Assembly (NCBI GenBank): GCA_025358455.1
Contig: JANYJP010000086.1
Span: 1 to 35,091 of the forward strand
Length of the DNA: 35,091 bases
Reading direction: 5' to 3'
Source of the DNA: Bacteroidales bacterium
GTDB taxonomy: Bacteria; Bacteroidota; Bacteroidia; Bacteroidales; VadinHA17
In this document: piece by piece, positions 23,068 through 31,654 of the stretch
Layout: every line of letters begins with the position of its first letter
Numbering within the stretch: the stretch's first letter is position 1
Made by a program: the position numbers and the translations under genes
Notes under the pieces: generated by a model
What the model was told of the DNA's origin: nothing
What the model saw: the letters and a program-made list of their open reading frames with translations, nothing else
The model's database searches: none

Positions 23068-25014
23068 TTATAGCAGTATCCTGCCCCCGAGTTTCCTGGA
23101 AATTGCTCCCAGTGCAACACTCAGATTTGCATATCTCTTTTGTAGCAGCAGCACTTTTTCGGAATCATTGGCTTTAACTGCTTCTTCGAGCTGCGCCATG
23201 ATCTCTTTTCTGATTATCATGATCTTATCGCTTTTGAATTTCAGAACAGCATCACCTACCATTTCCTTCAGCTTCATTTCTTCTGTTTCGACAAAAGTCT
23301 GTTTATCTTTCCATATTCTGCTGAGTTCGTGTGAGTCGGCAAGCAGATCGGCAGAGAGACTTGATATCTCCGGGTCTTCATGTTTTACAAATTGCTTATC
23401 TCCTGTTATAAGCCCATGTTCCACATGAAAGCGGAAATCGGAAAAGATTTTCGAACATACGCGATCGTTAAATAGAAGTCCGTCCCCGGTAATCTCCCTT
23501 ACAATATAATCTGCAACACTGAGAACCTCCTCTTTACCGTCTTCTTTATTAAGTGACCGTTCAAATTCCACACTTCCGAATTTCAGCAGCAATCGTATAA
23601 TCTCTTTTTCAGAATACGAGGTAACTGCTTCAGGACGTAATTGTTGCACAATTTGTGACGGGAGAACAGGAAGATCTTCCGGACCCGGATACTTATTCCT
23701 GTCCTGGAAGGTTTTGTGTTGGCGCAACTTATTTACCTCATGATAAATAACCTGCTCCGATATTTCCATAACTGTACTGCACTCCTTTATATATACTGTT
23801 CTTGTAATTGCTTCAGGAATAACCGCGATAGATTTTACAACATCGCGTATCAGGTCGGCTCTTTTTACCGGGTCATTGTTTGCCTCGGACAAAAGAAGTT
23901 GTGTCTTGAAACGAATGAAGTCCGTTTCATGCTCTTTCAGAAATTTTATGAATTCCTCATTGCTTAGTTTTTTTGAATATGAATCAGGATCCTCGTTATC
24001 GGGAATAAGAACGATCTTCACATTCATGCCTTCTTCGAGTACCAGGTCGATACCGCGTATTGAAGCTTTTATTCCTGCAGCGTCACCATCATAAAGAATG
24101 GTTATATTCTGGGTAAACCTTTTTATCAGTCTTACCTGCTCCTGTGTAAGGGAAGTGCCTGATGAGGCGACCACGTTCTCTATGCCGGCTTCGTGAAGCG
24201 ACATCACATCGGTATAACCCTCAACCAGGTAACAACGGTCTTCCTGCGTTATTGTTTTGCGCGCCTGAAACATCCCGTAGAGGATACGGCCCTTATGATA
24301 AATCTCCGACTCAGGTGAGTTCAGGTATTTAGCAGTTTTTACATCTGTTTTGAGCACTCTTCCCCCAAATCCCAGTACCTGTCCTGAAAGAGAATGGATG
24401 GGGAACATTACCCTGCCGCTGAACCTGTCAAAGAAACGATCTTCATGTTGTATAGAGAGACCTGTCTTAACAAGAAAATCCTGTTTGTAGCCGTCATCAA
24501 TAGCTTTCTTTGAAAATGCATCACGTTTCTCATAGCTGTAGCCGACTTCAAATTTTTTCAGGGTATCCTGCCTGAATCCTCTCTCTTTAAAATAAGTAAG
24601 ACCGACAGTAATTCCCTCGTCGGTCTGAAACAGATTTTCTGTAAACTGCCTGGCAGCATATGATGATACAACAAGAAGGCTTTCTCTTTCGTTCTGTTTG
24701 TCAAGCTCTTCCTGTGTCAGCTCTTTTTCAACAACCTCAATATGGTATTTTTTTGCAAGGTATTTAAGAGCTTCCGGATAGGTGAGGTGCTCATGTTCCA
24801 TAACAAAATTCACCGAGTTGCCGACCTTCCCGCATCCGAAACATTTGAATATCTCTTTTGAAGGAGAAACGGTAAAGGAGGGAGTCTTTTCATTATGAAA
24901 AGGGCATAATCCCAGGAAGTTAACGCCTCTTTTCTTTAACGGAACGAATTCCTGCACTACATCAACTATTTGTGCAGCATCGAGAATTCGTTCTATAGTA
25001 GCGCGGTCAATCAT
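23068..25014 (-). CDS. dnaG: DNA primase
   Basis: 648 aa, normal size. Residues 1-100 hold the CHC2 zinc finger: CPFHNEKTPSFTVS with Cys37 and His40, and CFGCG with Cys58 and Cys61. Then come the RNA-polymerase core domain (FFDRFSGRVMFPIHSLSGQVLGFGGR) and a TOPRIM segment: EGYTDVMSLHEAG, ASSGTSLT and ILYDGDAAGIKASIRG with the metal-binding acidic residues. The last 200 residues are the helicase-interacting domain, less conserved as usual. It makes RNA primers at the replication fork. It follows the UDP-glucuronate decarboxylase gene by only three bases, an unusual pairing that suggests read-through from that promoter. Confidence 0.96.
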   Translation of the reverse strand: MIDRATIERILDAAQIVDVVQEFVPLKKRGVNFLGLCPFHNEKTPSFTVSPSKEIFKCFGCGKVGNSVNFVMEHEHLTYPEALKYLAKKYHIEVVEKELTQEELDKQNERESLLVVSSYAARQFTENLFQTDEGITVGLTYFKERGFRQDTLKKFEVGYSYEKRDAFSKKAIDDGYKQDFLVKTGLSIQHEDRFFDRFSGRVMFPIHSLSGQVLGFGGRVLKTDVKTAKYLNSPESEIYHKGRILYGMFQARKTITQEDRCYLVEGYTDVMSLHEAGIENVVASSGTSLTQEQVRLIKRFTQNITILYDGDAAGIKASIRGIDLVLEEGMNVKIVLIPDNEDPDSYSKKLSNEEFIKFLKEHETDFIRFKTQLLLSEANNDPVKRADLIRDVVKSIAVIPEAITRTVYIKECSTVMEISEQVIYHEVNKLRQHKTFQDRNKYPGPEDLPVLPSQIVQQLRPEAVTSYSEKEIIRLLLKFGSVEFERSLNKEDGKEEVLSVADYIVREITGDGLLFNDRVCSKIFSDFRFHVEHGLITGDKQFVKHEDPEISSLSADLLADSHELSRIWKDKQTFVETEEMKLKEMVGDAVLKFKSDKIMIIRKEIMAQLEEAVKANDSEKVLLLQKRYANLSVALGAISRKLGGRILL

Positions 25015-25017
25015 AGT

Positions 25018-25953
25018 TCAAATCAGGGTCTTCCTGAAATACTCTATTGTCTTCTCCAGACCAGTCTCCACATCAACTTTTGGCGCCCAGCCTAATTCCT
25101 TTTTTGCCAGAGTAATATCCGGTTTACGCTGTTTCGGATCATCCTGCGGAAGAGGAAGATAGATTATTTTGGATTTCGAGCCGGTCATCTTTATTATCAT
25201 TTTAGCAAGTGTACCTATTGTTATCTCAATTGGATTTCCGAGGTTGACCGGTCCGAGAAAACTGTCATCGGTATCCATCAGTCTGACGAGGCCCGCGATG
25301 AGGTCGTCAACATACTGAAAGCTGCGCGTGTGTGTGCCGTCGCCGAAGATTGTGATATCCTCGCCTTTTAACGCCTGAACGATAAAGTTTGAAACTACCC
25401 TGCCATCATTGGAATTCATCTTTGGTCCATAGGTATTGAAGATCCTTGCAATTTTTATACGCACGTTATTCTGAAAATAGTAATTCATGAATAATGTTTC
25501 GGCAACCCTCTTTCCTTCATCATAACATGCCCGTGGTCCGAGCGTGTTTACATTTCCCCAGTACCCTTCGTGCTGGGGGTGCACTTCCGGATCGCCATAT
25601 ATCTCGCTGGTTGAAGCCTGCAGGATCTTTGCTTTAGTCCTTTTCGCAAGGCCCAGTGTGTTGATTGCACCCATAACTGATGTCTTTATGGTCTTTATGC
25701 CATTGTACTGGTAATGTACCGGGGAAGCAGGACAGGCAAGGTTATAAATCTCATCTGTCTCAATATAGATCGGCATTGTAACATCATGCCTTATAATTTC
25801 AAAATACGGATTATTAAGCAGGTGAACAATATTCATCTTCGAACCTGTAAAATAATTATCGAGACAAACCACATCATGTCCCAGGTTAAGAAGATGTTCA
25901 CATAAGTGAGATCCGATGAATCCGGCGCCGCCGGTGACTAAGATACGTTTCAT
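25018..25953 (-). CDS. UDP-glucuronate decarboxylase-type SDR
   Basis: 311 aa from the ATG at 25953. The start [21 protein letters not shown] carries the NAD-binding GxxGxxG. The family markers are [13 protein letters not shown], the catalytic CYDEGKR (YxxxK), [10 protein letters not shown], and [15 protein letters not shown]. This set is typical of UDP-xylose synthases, which decarboxylate UDP-glucuronate to UDP-xylose for surface glycans. A frame extending to 26079 would add 42 residues, but these come from repeat DNA and span the -7 element TATATTTG at 25978-25971. The 25953 start gives a leader of roughly ten bases. dnaG follows three bases downstream. Confidence 0.9.
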   Translation of the reverse strand: MKRILVTGGAGFIGSHLCEHLLNLGHDVVCLDNYFTGSKMNIVHLLNNPYFEIIRHDVTMPIYIETDEIYNLACPASPVHYQYNGIKTIKTSVMGAINTLGLAKRTKAKILQASTSEIYGDPEVHPQHEGYWGNVNTLGPRACYDEGKRVAETLFMNYYFQNNVRIKIARIFNTYGPKMNSNDGRVVSNFIVQALKGEDITIFGDGTHTRSFQYVDDLIAGLVRLMDTDDSFLGPVNLGNPIEITIGTLAKMIIKMTGSKSKIIYLPLPQDDPKQRKPDITLAKKELGWAPKVDVETGLEKTIEYFRKTLI

Positions 25954-25970
25954 AGAATAAGTATAATACG

Positions 25971-25978
25971 CAAATATA
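25971..25978 (-). promoter_or_regulatory. -7 element of the decarboxylase-dnaG transcript
   Basis: TATATTTG on the minus strand, 17 bases from the ATG at 25953. It rules out the longer upstream reading frame as coding sequence. No clear -33 element was seen. Confidence 0.5.
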
Positions 25979-26004
25979 GTAAACAGATTAGTAATATTAA
26001 GAAA

Positions 26005-26073
26005 GACTGGGTGACTGGGAAATTGAGGAGCGCAACGACGAAATTCCGCGAAGCGGAACGGGGTGACGGGGAG
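26005..26073 (+). repeat. Left repeat arm of the truncated S23 locus
   Basis: GACTGGGTGACTGGG at 26005-26019 (8-mer GACTGGGT, almost two copies), a palindrome TTCCGCGAAGCGGAA at 26044-26058, and GGGTGACGGGGAG at 26061-26073. The same words appear in inverse orientation on the other side of the S23 fragment at 26300-26345. Confidence 0.65.
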
Positions 26074-26114
26074 TTTCATTAAATTTGTTAGTCTCGTTGC
26101 TAAATCAAATTATT

Positions 26115-26300
26115 ATGAAAATTCTTAGATCTCATAAAGAGCTTGAAGTCTATCAATTGGCATTCAAGACTTCAATGGAAATATTTTATTTAACCAAGTC
26201 ATTTCCAAAGGACGAATTATATTCCCTGACTTCACAAATTAGAAGAAGTTCCCGCTCAGTTTCAGCTAATCTTGCTGAGGCCTTCAGAAAAAGAAGTTAG
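26115..26300 (+). pseudogene. Truncated four-helix-bundle S23 protein gene
   Basis: The ATG at 26115 opens a 61-residue frame beginning MKILRSHKELEVYQLAFK and continuing FPKDELYSLTSQIRRSSRSV to SANLAEAFRKRS. This is the N-terminal half of the 23S rRNA intervening-sequence (S23) four-helix-bundle family, usually about 115-130 residues. The reading stops at a TAG whose final G is the first base of a GTCACCCA repeat array, and the missing half is not found in any frame before ileS. TAAATTTG at 26080-26087 is an intact-looking -7 element. The truncation coincides exactly with the array, so array formation and loss of the 3' half are probably connected. Confidence 0.8.
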
Positions 26301-26345
26301 TCACCCAGTCACCCAGTCACCCAGTCAGTTTTTCTCCCCGTCACT
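26300..26345 (+). repeat. Right repeat arm of the truncated S23 locus (GTCACCCA array)
   Basis: Three perfect GTCACCCA units plus GTCA (26300-26327), then CTCCCCGTCAC (26335-26345). It is inverted relative to the left arm at 26005-26073. The array contributes the stop codon of the S23 fragment (TAG, 26298-26300) and, on the other strand, that of ileS (TGA, 26343-26341). Confidence 0.75.
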
Positions 26346-29300
26346 CATTTCTCCTGACTTCAATCCTCACCGTAATCTCATCTATCTCCACCTCTTTCAC
26401 GTTTTCCCCTTTGAGTGTTTTCACAAGGATGACTTCTGTTGCCAGGGTTTGCGAGCCTATATATGCTTTATGCCTCGTTATGGCTTCACGAACGAAGTCA
26501 TGATCTTCAATCTGAACAGAGATCTTGTCTGTGACATCAAACCCGGTATCCTTGCGGATATTCTGGATCCTGTTTACAAATTCGCGGGCGATACCTTCGT
26601 AACGCAGATCGTCGGAAATAGTAATATCAAGCGCTACAGTCAGCTTGCCATCGTTGGCAACCTGCCATCCCGGAATGTCTTCGGAGATAATCTCAACATC
26701 TTCGGTTGTAAGAATTATATCCTGTCCATTGATTTTGACAGGATAAGAACCATTGTTTTCAAATGCAACAATCTCCTGCGCTGTAAACTTCGATATGGCG
26801 TTGCTTATATCTTTCATCAGTTTGCCATAACGTGGTCCAAGAGTTTTAAAGTTTGGTTTGATCTTCCTGACAAGAATAGATGCAGTATCATCAATGTATT
26901 CAACATCTTTGACATTGACCTCGGCAAGGATAAGATCTTTAACCGCTTCAAATTTAGCTTTGAAATATTTATCAGAAACAGGAACCATTATCCTGGCTAG
27001 TGGCTGACGTACTTTAATGCTTACTTTCCTGCGTAGACCAAGGATCATTGAAGATATTTTCTGAGCAATATCCATTCTCTCTTCCAGCGCTTTATCAATG
27101 AGTTCTTCATTATATTCAGGGAAAAGAGCAAGATGAACAGAGTTTTCTTTATGTCTGCCTGTGACATTATTAAGATCCATGAAAAGTCTGTCGCTGTAGA
27201 AAGGCGCTATGGGAGCAGAAAGACGGCAGACTGTTTCCAGACAGGTATATAGTGTCTGATATGCAGCAAGTTTATCTTTATCATATTCCCCGCCCCAGTA
27301 ACGTTTCCTGTTGAGACGAACATACCAGTTGCTCAGGTTCTCTGTAACAAAATCCTGTATTGCTCTTCCGGCACGGGTCAGATCATAGTCCTCATAGCTC
27401 TTCCCTACCTCTTTCACCAGTGAATTAAGAAGTGAAATTATCCAGCGGTCGATCTCAGGACGTTCAATTACCGGGATATCTTTTTCAGTATAGTGGAAAT
27501 TATCAACGTTGGCATAAAGTGAGAAAAACGAATAGGTATTATATAGTGTGCCGAAGAATTTGCGTTTAACTTCATCAACCCCTGTAATATCAAATTTAAG
27601 GTTGTCCCAGGGTTGTGCGTTGGTAATCATATACCATCTGAGTGGATCGGAACCATGCTCTTCAATGGAGGTAAATGGATCGACAGCATTTCCAAGGCGC
27701 TTCGACATTTTATTCCCATTCTTATCCAGGACAAGACCATTCGAGATTATATTTTTGAAAGCAACTGAATCTGAGATCATTGTTGCAATAGCATGAAGAG
27801 TGAAGAACCAGCCTCTTGTCTGATCAACGCCTTCTGCAATATAATCTGCGGGGAACATATCGCTGAAATTTTCCTTATTTTCAAACGGATAGTGTGCCTG
27901 GGCATAAGGCATAGCGCCTGAATCGAACCATACATCAATCAGATCCGGTTCGCGGAACATTTTCTTTCCACTGTCACTGACAAGAATAATATCATCAACA
28001 AAGGGACGATGCAGATCGAACTTTTCATAGTTCTCCTGTGAGTTGTCGCCTTCTATGAAGTGCTGAAGAGGGTTCTTCTTCATAAATCCCTCTTTTACTG
28101 ATTTTTCAACCTCAGCTTTAAGTTCAGAAGCTGAGCCAATACATTTCTTTTCTTTCCTGTCCCGGGTGAGCCATATAGGAAGAGGAGTTCCCCAATAACG
28201 CGAACGCGAAAGGTTCCAGTCAACAAGATTTTCAAGCCATTTGCCGAACCTGCCTGTACCGGTTGATTGAGGTTTCCAGTTGATGGTGTTGTTCAGGTCT
28301 ATCATCCGGTCACGGAAAGCAGTTGTACGAATGAACCATGCATCGAGCGGGTAATAAAGTACCGGCTTGTCTGTTCTCCAGCAATGAGGATAACTATGTG
28401 TCTGCTTTTCAATCCGGAATACCTTGCCCTGCTGTTTCAGCATTACAGCTATTTCAACATCGATGGTTTCTGCATCGGGAGCAAGATTTACATCGTACTC
28501 ATTTTTCACAGCATGTGCCTCAAAACCTGCATATGTTGCTATATTGACATTCTGTTTTACAAACGATTCATCAAGATCGGCTATGGGAACCATGAAGCCA
28601 CGCTTGTCTACCATAGGGCCATACGTATTGTCTTTTCTTTTTACGAGAAGCGGAGGTACTCCGTTTTCTTTTGCAACACGATAGTCGTCAGCGCCAAATG
28701 TGGGCGCTATATGAACTATCCCGGTACCGTCTTCGGTTGTCACAAAGTCGCCTGTTAATACACGGAAAGCTCCTTCAGGAGGTTTAACCCAATCTATAAG
28801 CTGGTTATAGCTTAATCCTTTAAGTTCATTACCTGAACACTCACCTGTAACCTTAAAAGGGATTTTTTTATCGCCGGTTCTGTATTCTGCAAAATCAAGT
28901 CCCGAATTCGATTCCGGGAACATAGCGTTGAGGAGTTCTTTAGCTATTATTACAGTTACCGGATCGCCGGTATAAGGATTGAAACTCCTTACCTTTATAT
29001 ATATGATGTTTTTTCCAACAGCAAGCGCAGTGTTTGAGGGTAGTGTCCAGGGAGTTGTGGTCCATGCCATCATATGTATATCGGCAGTGTCAGCGTTCTT
29101 ATAAAGGAATTCAGATTTCTTATCCCTTATCAGTTTAAACATGGCGATACAAGTAGTATCCTTTACATCGCGGTAGCATCCCGGCAGATTAAGTTCATGC
29201 GAACTTAAACCCGTTCCTGCTGCCGGAGAATATGGCTGTATTGAATAATCCTGGTAAAGAGCTCCCTTGGTATAAAGCTGTTTCAGCAACCACCATAATG

Positions 29301-29793
29301 TTTCTATATAGCGGTTATCGTAGGTAACATACGGGTGGTCAATGTTTACCCAGTAGCCCATCTTTCGCGTCAGCTCTTCCCACAGGTCGGTGTATTTCAT
29401 TACATCTTTCCTGCACTCCTTGTTGAAATCTTCAACTGAAATATATTTTTTAGAATTCTTATTGCCAATATCCTCCTTTGTAATTCCGAGAGCTTTTTCA
29501 ACCTGCAGTTCAACAGGAAGTCCGTGTGTATCCCATCCTGCTTTGCGTTTCACTTCATATCCGCTTTGTGTTTTGAAACGGCATATAGCGTCTTTGATAG
29601 TACGGGCCATAACGTGATGAATACCGGGCTTTCCATTTGCAGAAGGCGGACCTTCAAAAAATACAAATTCACCTTTTCCGTTTACCTCACGTATACTTTT
29701 ATGAAAAGTATCATTCTCATCCCATACTTTCAGGATATCTTTATTCACCCGCGAAAGATCAAGACCTTTATATTCAGGAAACCGTTTCCCCAT
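26341..29793 (-). CDS. ileS: Isoleucyl-tRNA synthetase with GxHH signature
   Basis: 1150 aa, the length of the large Bacteroidota/eukaryote-like type 2 IleRS. It charges tRNA-Ile in the cytoplasm. The first class I signature region is FFEGPPSANGKPGIHHVM, where the usual HxGH is GIHH (residues 57-60). DTHGLPVE follows, the editing domain (around TTTPWTLPSNTALAVG) is present, and the second signature KMSKR is at residues 695-699. The anticodon-binding region and long C-terminal part follow. The GxHH form is known in some type 2 enzymes and is linked to very strong mupirocin resistance. TATCTTTG at 29846-29839 on the minus strand is the likely -7 element. The stop codon falls in a repeat array shared with the convergent S23 fragment. 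Confidence 0.96.
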   Translation of the reverse strand: MGKRFPEYKGLDLSRVNKDILKVWDENDTFHKSIREVNGKGEFVFFEGPPSANGKPGIHHVMARTIKDAICRFKTQSGYEVKRKAGWDTHGLPVELQVEKALGITKEDIGNKNSKKYISVEDFNKECRKDVMKYTDLWEELTRKMGYWVNIDHPYVTYDNRYIETLWWLLKQLYTKGALYQDYSIQPYSPAAGTGLSSHELNLPGCYRDVKDTTCIAMFKLIRDKKSEFLYKNADTADIHMMAWTTTPWTLPSNTALAVGKNIIYIKVRSFNPYTGDPVTVIIAKELLNAMFPESNSGLDFAEYRTGDKKIPFKVTGECSGNELKGLSYNQLIDWVKPPEGAFRVLTGDFVTTEDGTGIVHIAPTFGADDYRVAKENGVPPLLVKRKDNTYGPMVDKRGFMVPIADLDESFVKQNVNIATYAGFEAHAVKNEYDVNLAPDAETIDVEIAVMLKQQGKVFRIEKQTHSYPHCWRTDKPVLYYPLDAWFIRTTAFRDRMIDLNNTINWKPQSTGTGRFGKWLENLVDWNLSRSRYWGTPLPIWLTRDRKEKKCIGSASELKAEVEKSVKEGFMKKNPLQHFIEGDNSQENYEKFDLHRPFVDDIILVSDSGKKMFREPDLIDVWFDSGAMPYAQAHYPFENKENFSDMFPADYIAEGVDQTRGWFFTLHAIATMISDSVAFKNIISNGLVLDKNGNKMSKRLGNAVDPFTSIEEHGSDPLRWYMITNAQPWDNLKFDITGVDEVKRKFFGTLYNTYSFFSLYANVDNFHYTEKDIPVIERPEIDRWIISLLNSLVKEVGKSYEDYDLTRAGRAIQDFVTENLSNWYVRLNRKRYWGGEYDKDKLAAYQTLYTCLETVCRLSAPIAPFYSDRLFMDLNNVTGRHKENSVHLALFPEYNEELIDKALEERMDIAQKISSMILGLRRKVSIKVRQPLARIMVPVSDKYFKAKFEAVKDLILAEVNVKDVEYIDDTASILVRKIKPNFKTLGPRYGKLMKDISNAISKFTAQEIVAFENNGSYPVKINGQDIILTTEDVEIISEDIPGWQVANDGKLTVALDITISDDLRYEGIAREFVNRIQNIRKDTGFDVTDKISVQIEDHDFVREAITRHKAYIGSQTLATEVILVKTLKGENVKEVEIDEITVRIEVRRNE

Positions 29794-29911
29794 TGTATCA
29801 GCTAGTTATTAATGCGATTGTTATTTAAAAATTAACCGCAAAGATAGTAAAATCCTCAATAAAATGAAGGGATAATGGCGCAATGGGAGATGAAATTTGC
29901 TCTATTCCGGA

Positions 29912-30039
29912 GGATTGCTTCGTCTCCGTCAGCTGGCGGATCCTCGCAATGACCGCCAGTATTATCTGGTGGGATCATCACGTATCATAATTAAGTGTAC
30001 TGTCATTGCGAGAACGGCGCAGCCGGGCGAAGCAATCCT
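29912..30039 (-). repeat. MITE-like element, copy 2 (inverse orientation)
   Basis: Arms 29912-29953 and 30002-30039 around a 48-bp spacer. Reverse-complemented, its spacer aligns without gaps to the spacer of the copy at 22912-23040, with 33 of 48 identical bases by my hand count. It occupies most of the 349-bp gap between the ileS and sirtuin starts and lies upstream of a TAACTTTG element at 30078-30085. Confidence 0.75.
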
Positions 30040-30142
30040 CACGATAAGAGGTGGAAATAAGGGAAAAGTGAAGCAATTAACTTTGCTAAAACTTTGCGAT
30101 CTTTGAGGTCAATGGATATCTGATTTTTTATTTTGTAGCAAT

Positions 30143-30838
30143 ATGAAAAAGCTTGTAATACTGACGGGAGCCGGAATGAGCTCCGAGAGTGGCATCAAAA
30201 CATTCAGGGATTCCGGTGGGTTATGGGAAGAGTATGATGTATCGGAGGTTGCAACTCCGGAAGCATGGGCACGAAACAGCGAGCTGGTATTGAGATTCTA
30301 TAACGAGAGAAGACAGCAGCTTCGCGACTGTGTGCCTAATAAGGGACATTTGGGTCTGGCTGACCTTGAGAAATACTTTGATGTTCAGATCATTACACAG
30401 AATATTGACGATCTTCACGAGAGGGCAGGAAGCTCAAAGGTCCTGCATTTGCATGGTGAACTTACCAAAGCAAGGAGTACTGTTGATCCCTCACTAATAT
30501 ATAACATTGGATACAGGGACATTAATCCGGGTGATAACTGTGAAAAGGGCAGTCAGCTCAGGCCTCATATCGTATGGTTTGGCGAAGAAGTGCCAGAGAT
30601 GGTTGAAGCAGTGAATCTTGCAGGTGCCGCGGATATTTTTGTAGTAGTGGGGTCGTCGCTGAATGTTTATCCGGCTGCGGGACTTATTGCTTATGCGCCT
30701 CACAAGGCGCCTCTGTTCCTTATTGATCCTAAGGATGTTAATGTTCCGGTGAACAGGAAAGTTGAGATTATAAAGGAAGTTGCATCGAAAGGGGTTGCTG
30801 AATTGAGAGGCAGGTTGTTAAGTATAATTAAGGTTTAA
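30143..30838 (+). CDS. cobB: NAD-dependent protein deacylase, Sir2 family
   Basis: 231 aa. Motifs: LTGAGMSSESGIKTFRD (residues 8-23, NAD site), TQNIDDLHERAG (85-96), and LHLHGEL with the catalytic His104. The acyl-pocket pair Tyr53 and Arg56 in FYNERR is the signature of class III sirtuins, which remove succinyl and malonyl groups from lysine. The zinc-binding cysteine tetrad is absent: only Cys63 and Cys133 are present, and the small domain reads straight from TKARSTVDP to QLRPHIVWFGE. This zinc-less form is known among Bacteroidota sirtuins. A TAACTTTG element at 30078-30085 is a possible promoter. The gene stands alone. Confidence 0.93.
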   Translation: MKKLVILTGAGMSSESGIKTFRDSGGLWEEYDVSEVATPEAWARNSELVLRFYNERRQQLRDCVPNKGHLGLADLEKYFDVQIITQNIDDLHERAGSSKVLHLHGELTKARSTVDPSLIYNIGYRDINPGDNCEKGSQLRPHIVWFGEEVPEMVEAVNLAGAADIFVVVGSSLNVYPAAGLIAYAPHKAPLFLIDPKDVNVPVNRKVEIIKEVASKGVAELRGRLLSIIKV

Positions 30839-30842
30839 GGCA

Positions 30843-31115
30843 CTCACTCCCGGGATTTTTTGGCCTCTGCCCTTTTTTTAGACTCAAACCTCCGGTTTTA
30901 TCACCCCCAAAATCCTAACGCACTCATTCCCTATATTTTGCCCCCTGCCCCCTAAAGGGGGGATAAAAACTCATTGCATAAAATTCTAACGCATTCATTC
31001 CCTTAATTTTGCCTCCCTGCCCCCTAAAGGGGGTATAAAAACTCATTGCATAAAATTCTAACGCACTCATTCCCTGAATTTTGCCCCCTGCCCCCTAAAG
31101 GGGGTATAATTCGTA
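30843..31115 (+). repeat. Left tandem array of the DUF559 locus (about 72-bp units)
   Basis: Three clear units beginning CTAACGCACTCATTCCC-like at 30915, 30986 and 31058 (periods 71 and 72), each containing a TTGCC..CTGCCCCCTAAAGGGG core. A decayed fourth unit starts at about 30843. The cores have dyad symmetry (CCCCCTAAAGGGGG). The array ends just before the DUF559 promoter region, and an inverted copy lies beyond the gene. There is no gene in 30839-31219. Confidence 0.75.
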
Positions 31116-31194
31116 TGGCGAATGCTCGCCACCTGACTCTCCCGCTTTGCGGGACAAGCTCTAAAGAGTTAATGCGTATGTTATTGGAGTTTTG

Positions 31195-31202
31195 TATATT
31201 TG
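31195..31202 (+). promoter_or_regulatory. -7 element of the DUF559 gene
   Basis: TATATTTG, 17 bases before the ATG at 31220. It makes the longer frame starting at 31046, whose first part is repeat DNA, an unlikely protein start. Confidence 0.5.
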
Positions 31203-31219
31203 AGACATTGCTGCATGAA

Positions 31220-31654
31220 ATGAGTACTGACTTTTATAACAGACATATGTTCTATGGAGCAGATTCCGTGACATTAAGGTTTGCCGCGATACTTCGAAAG
31301 AACATGACTTCCAGTGAGTTAATACTTTGGAAGAGATTGAAGGATAGGAGGATATTTAATTCTAAATTCCGAAGACAACATCCGATTAACCATTTTATTG
31401 TGGATTTTTATTCTCATGAATATAAGCTTGCAATCGAAGTTGATGGTGAGATACATGAAAATGAAGCAAAAATCGAATACGATCTGAACAGAACATATGA
31501 GATTGAAAAATTTGGAATAAAAGTGCTGAGATTCACTAACGACCAGGTAATATCGGACACAGAATGGGTCATTTCTAAAATCCACAAGGTGATTGAAAAA
31601 CTAAATCAAGAACGGATTAATCCCCCTTTAGGGGGCCAGGGGGCAAGAAAATAA
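31220..31654 (+). CDS. DUF559 endonuclease-fold protein
   Basis: 144 aa from the ATG at 31220. The body is a DUF559 domain, related to very-short-patch-repair (Vsr) and restriction endonuclease folds: LRKNMTSSELILWKRLKDRR, FNSKFRRQHPINHFIVDFYSH (Asp62) and LAIEVDGEIH with Glu73 and Asp75, then RTYEIEKFGIKVLRFTNDQV. It may nick or cleave DNA, but the family is largely untested. The last dozen residues (NPPLGGQGARK) are encoded by repeat DNA, an inverted copy of the array on the left, which also gives the stop codon. Similar NPPL-type tails are common in the family, so the association with repeats appears to be a property of these genes. Confidence 0.85.
   Translation: MSTDFYNRHMFYGADSVTLRFAAILRKNMTSSELILWKRLKDRRIFNSKFRRQHPINHFIVDFYSHEYKLAIEVDGEIHENEAKIEYDLNRTYEIEKFGIKVLRFTNDQVISDTEWVISKIHKVIEKLNQERINPPLGGQGARK

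Noticed and set aside
25954-26079. 42-residue N-terminal extension of the UDP-glucuronate decarboxylase
   Set aside because: It is encoded by repeat DNA and spans the TATATTTG promoter element; family members start at the Rossmann motif.
26272-27000. 242-residue plus-strand frame opposite ileS
   Set aside because: It is antisense to the conserved 3' part of ileS and begins in the repeat array; it is a shadow frame.
31046-31219. 58-residue N-terminal extension of the DUF559 protein
   Set aside because: It is encoded by the last tandem unit and a palindrome, and the -7 element TATATTTG lies within it at 31195-31202.
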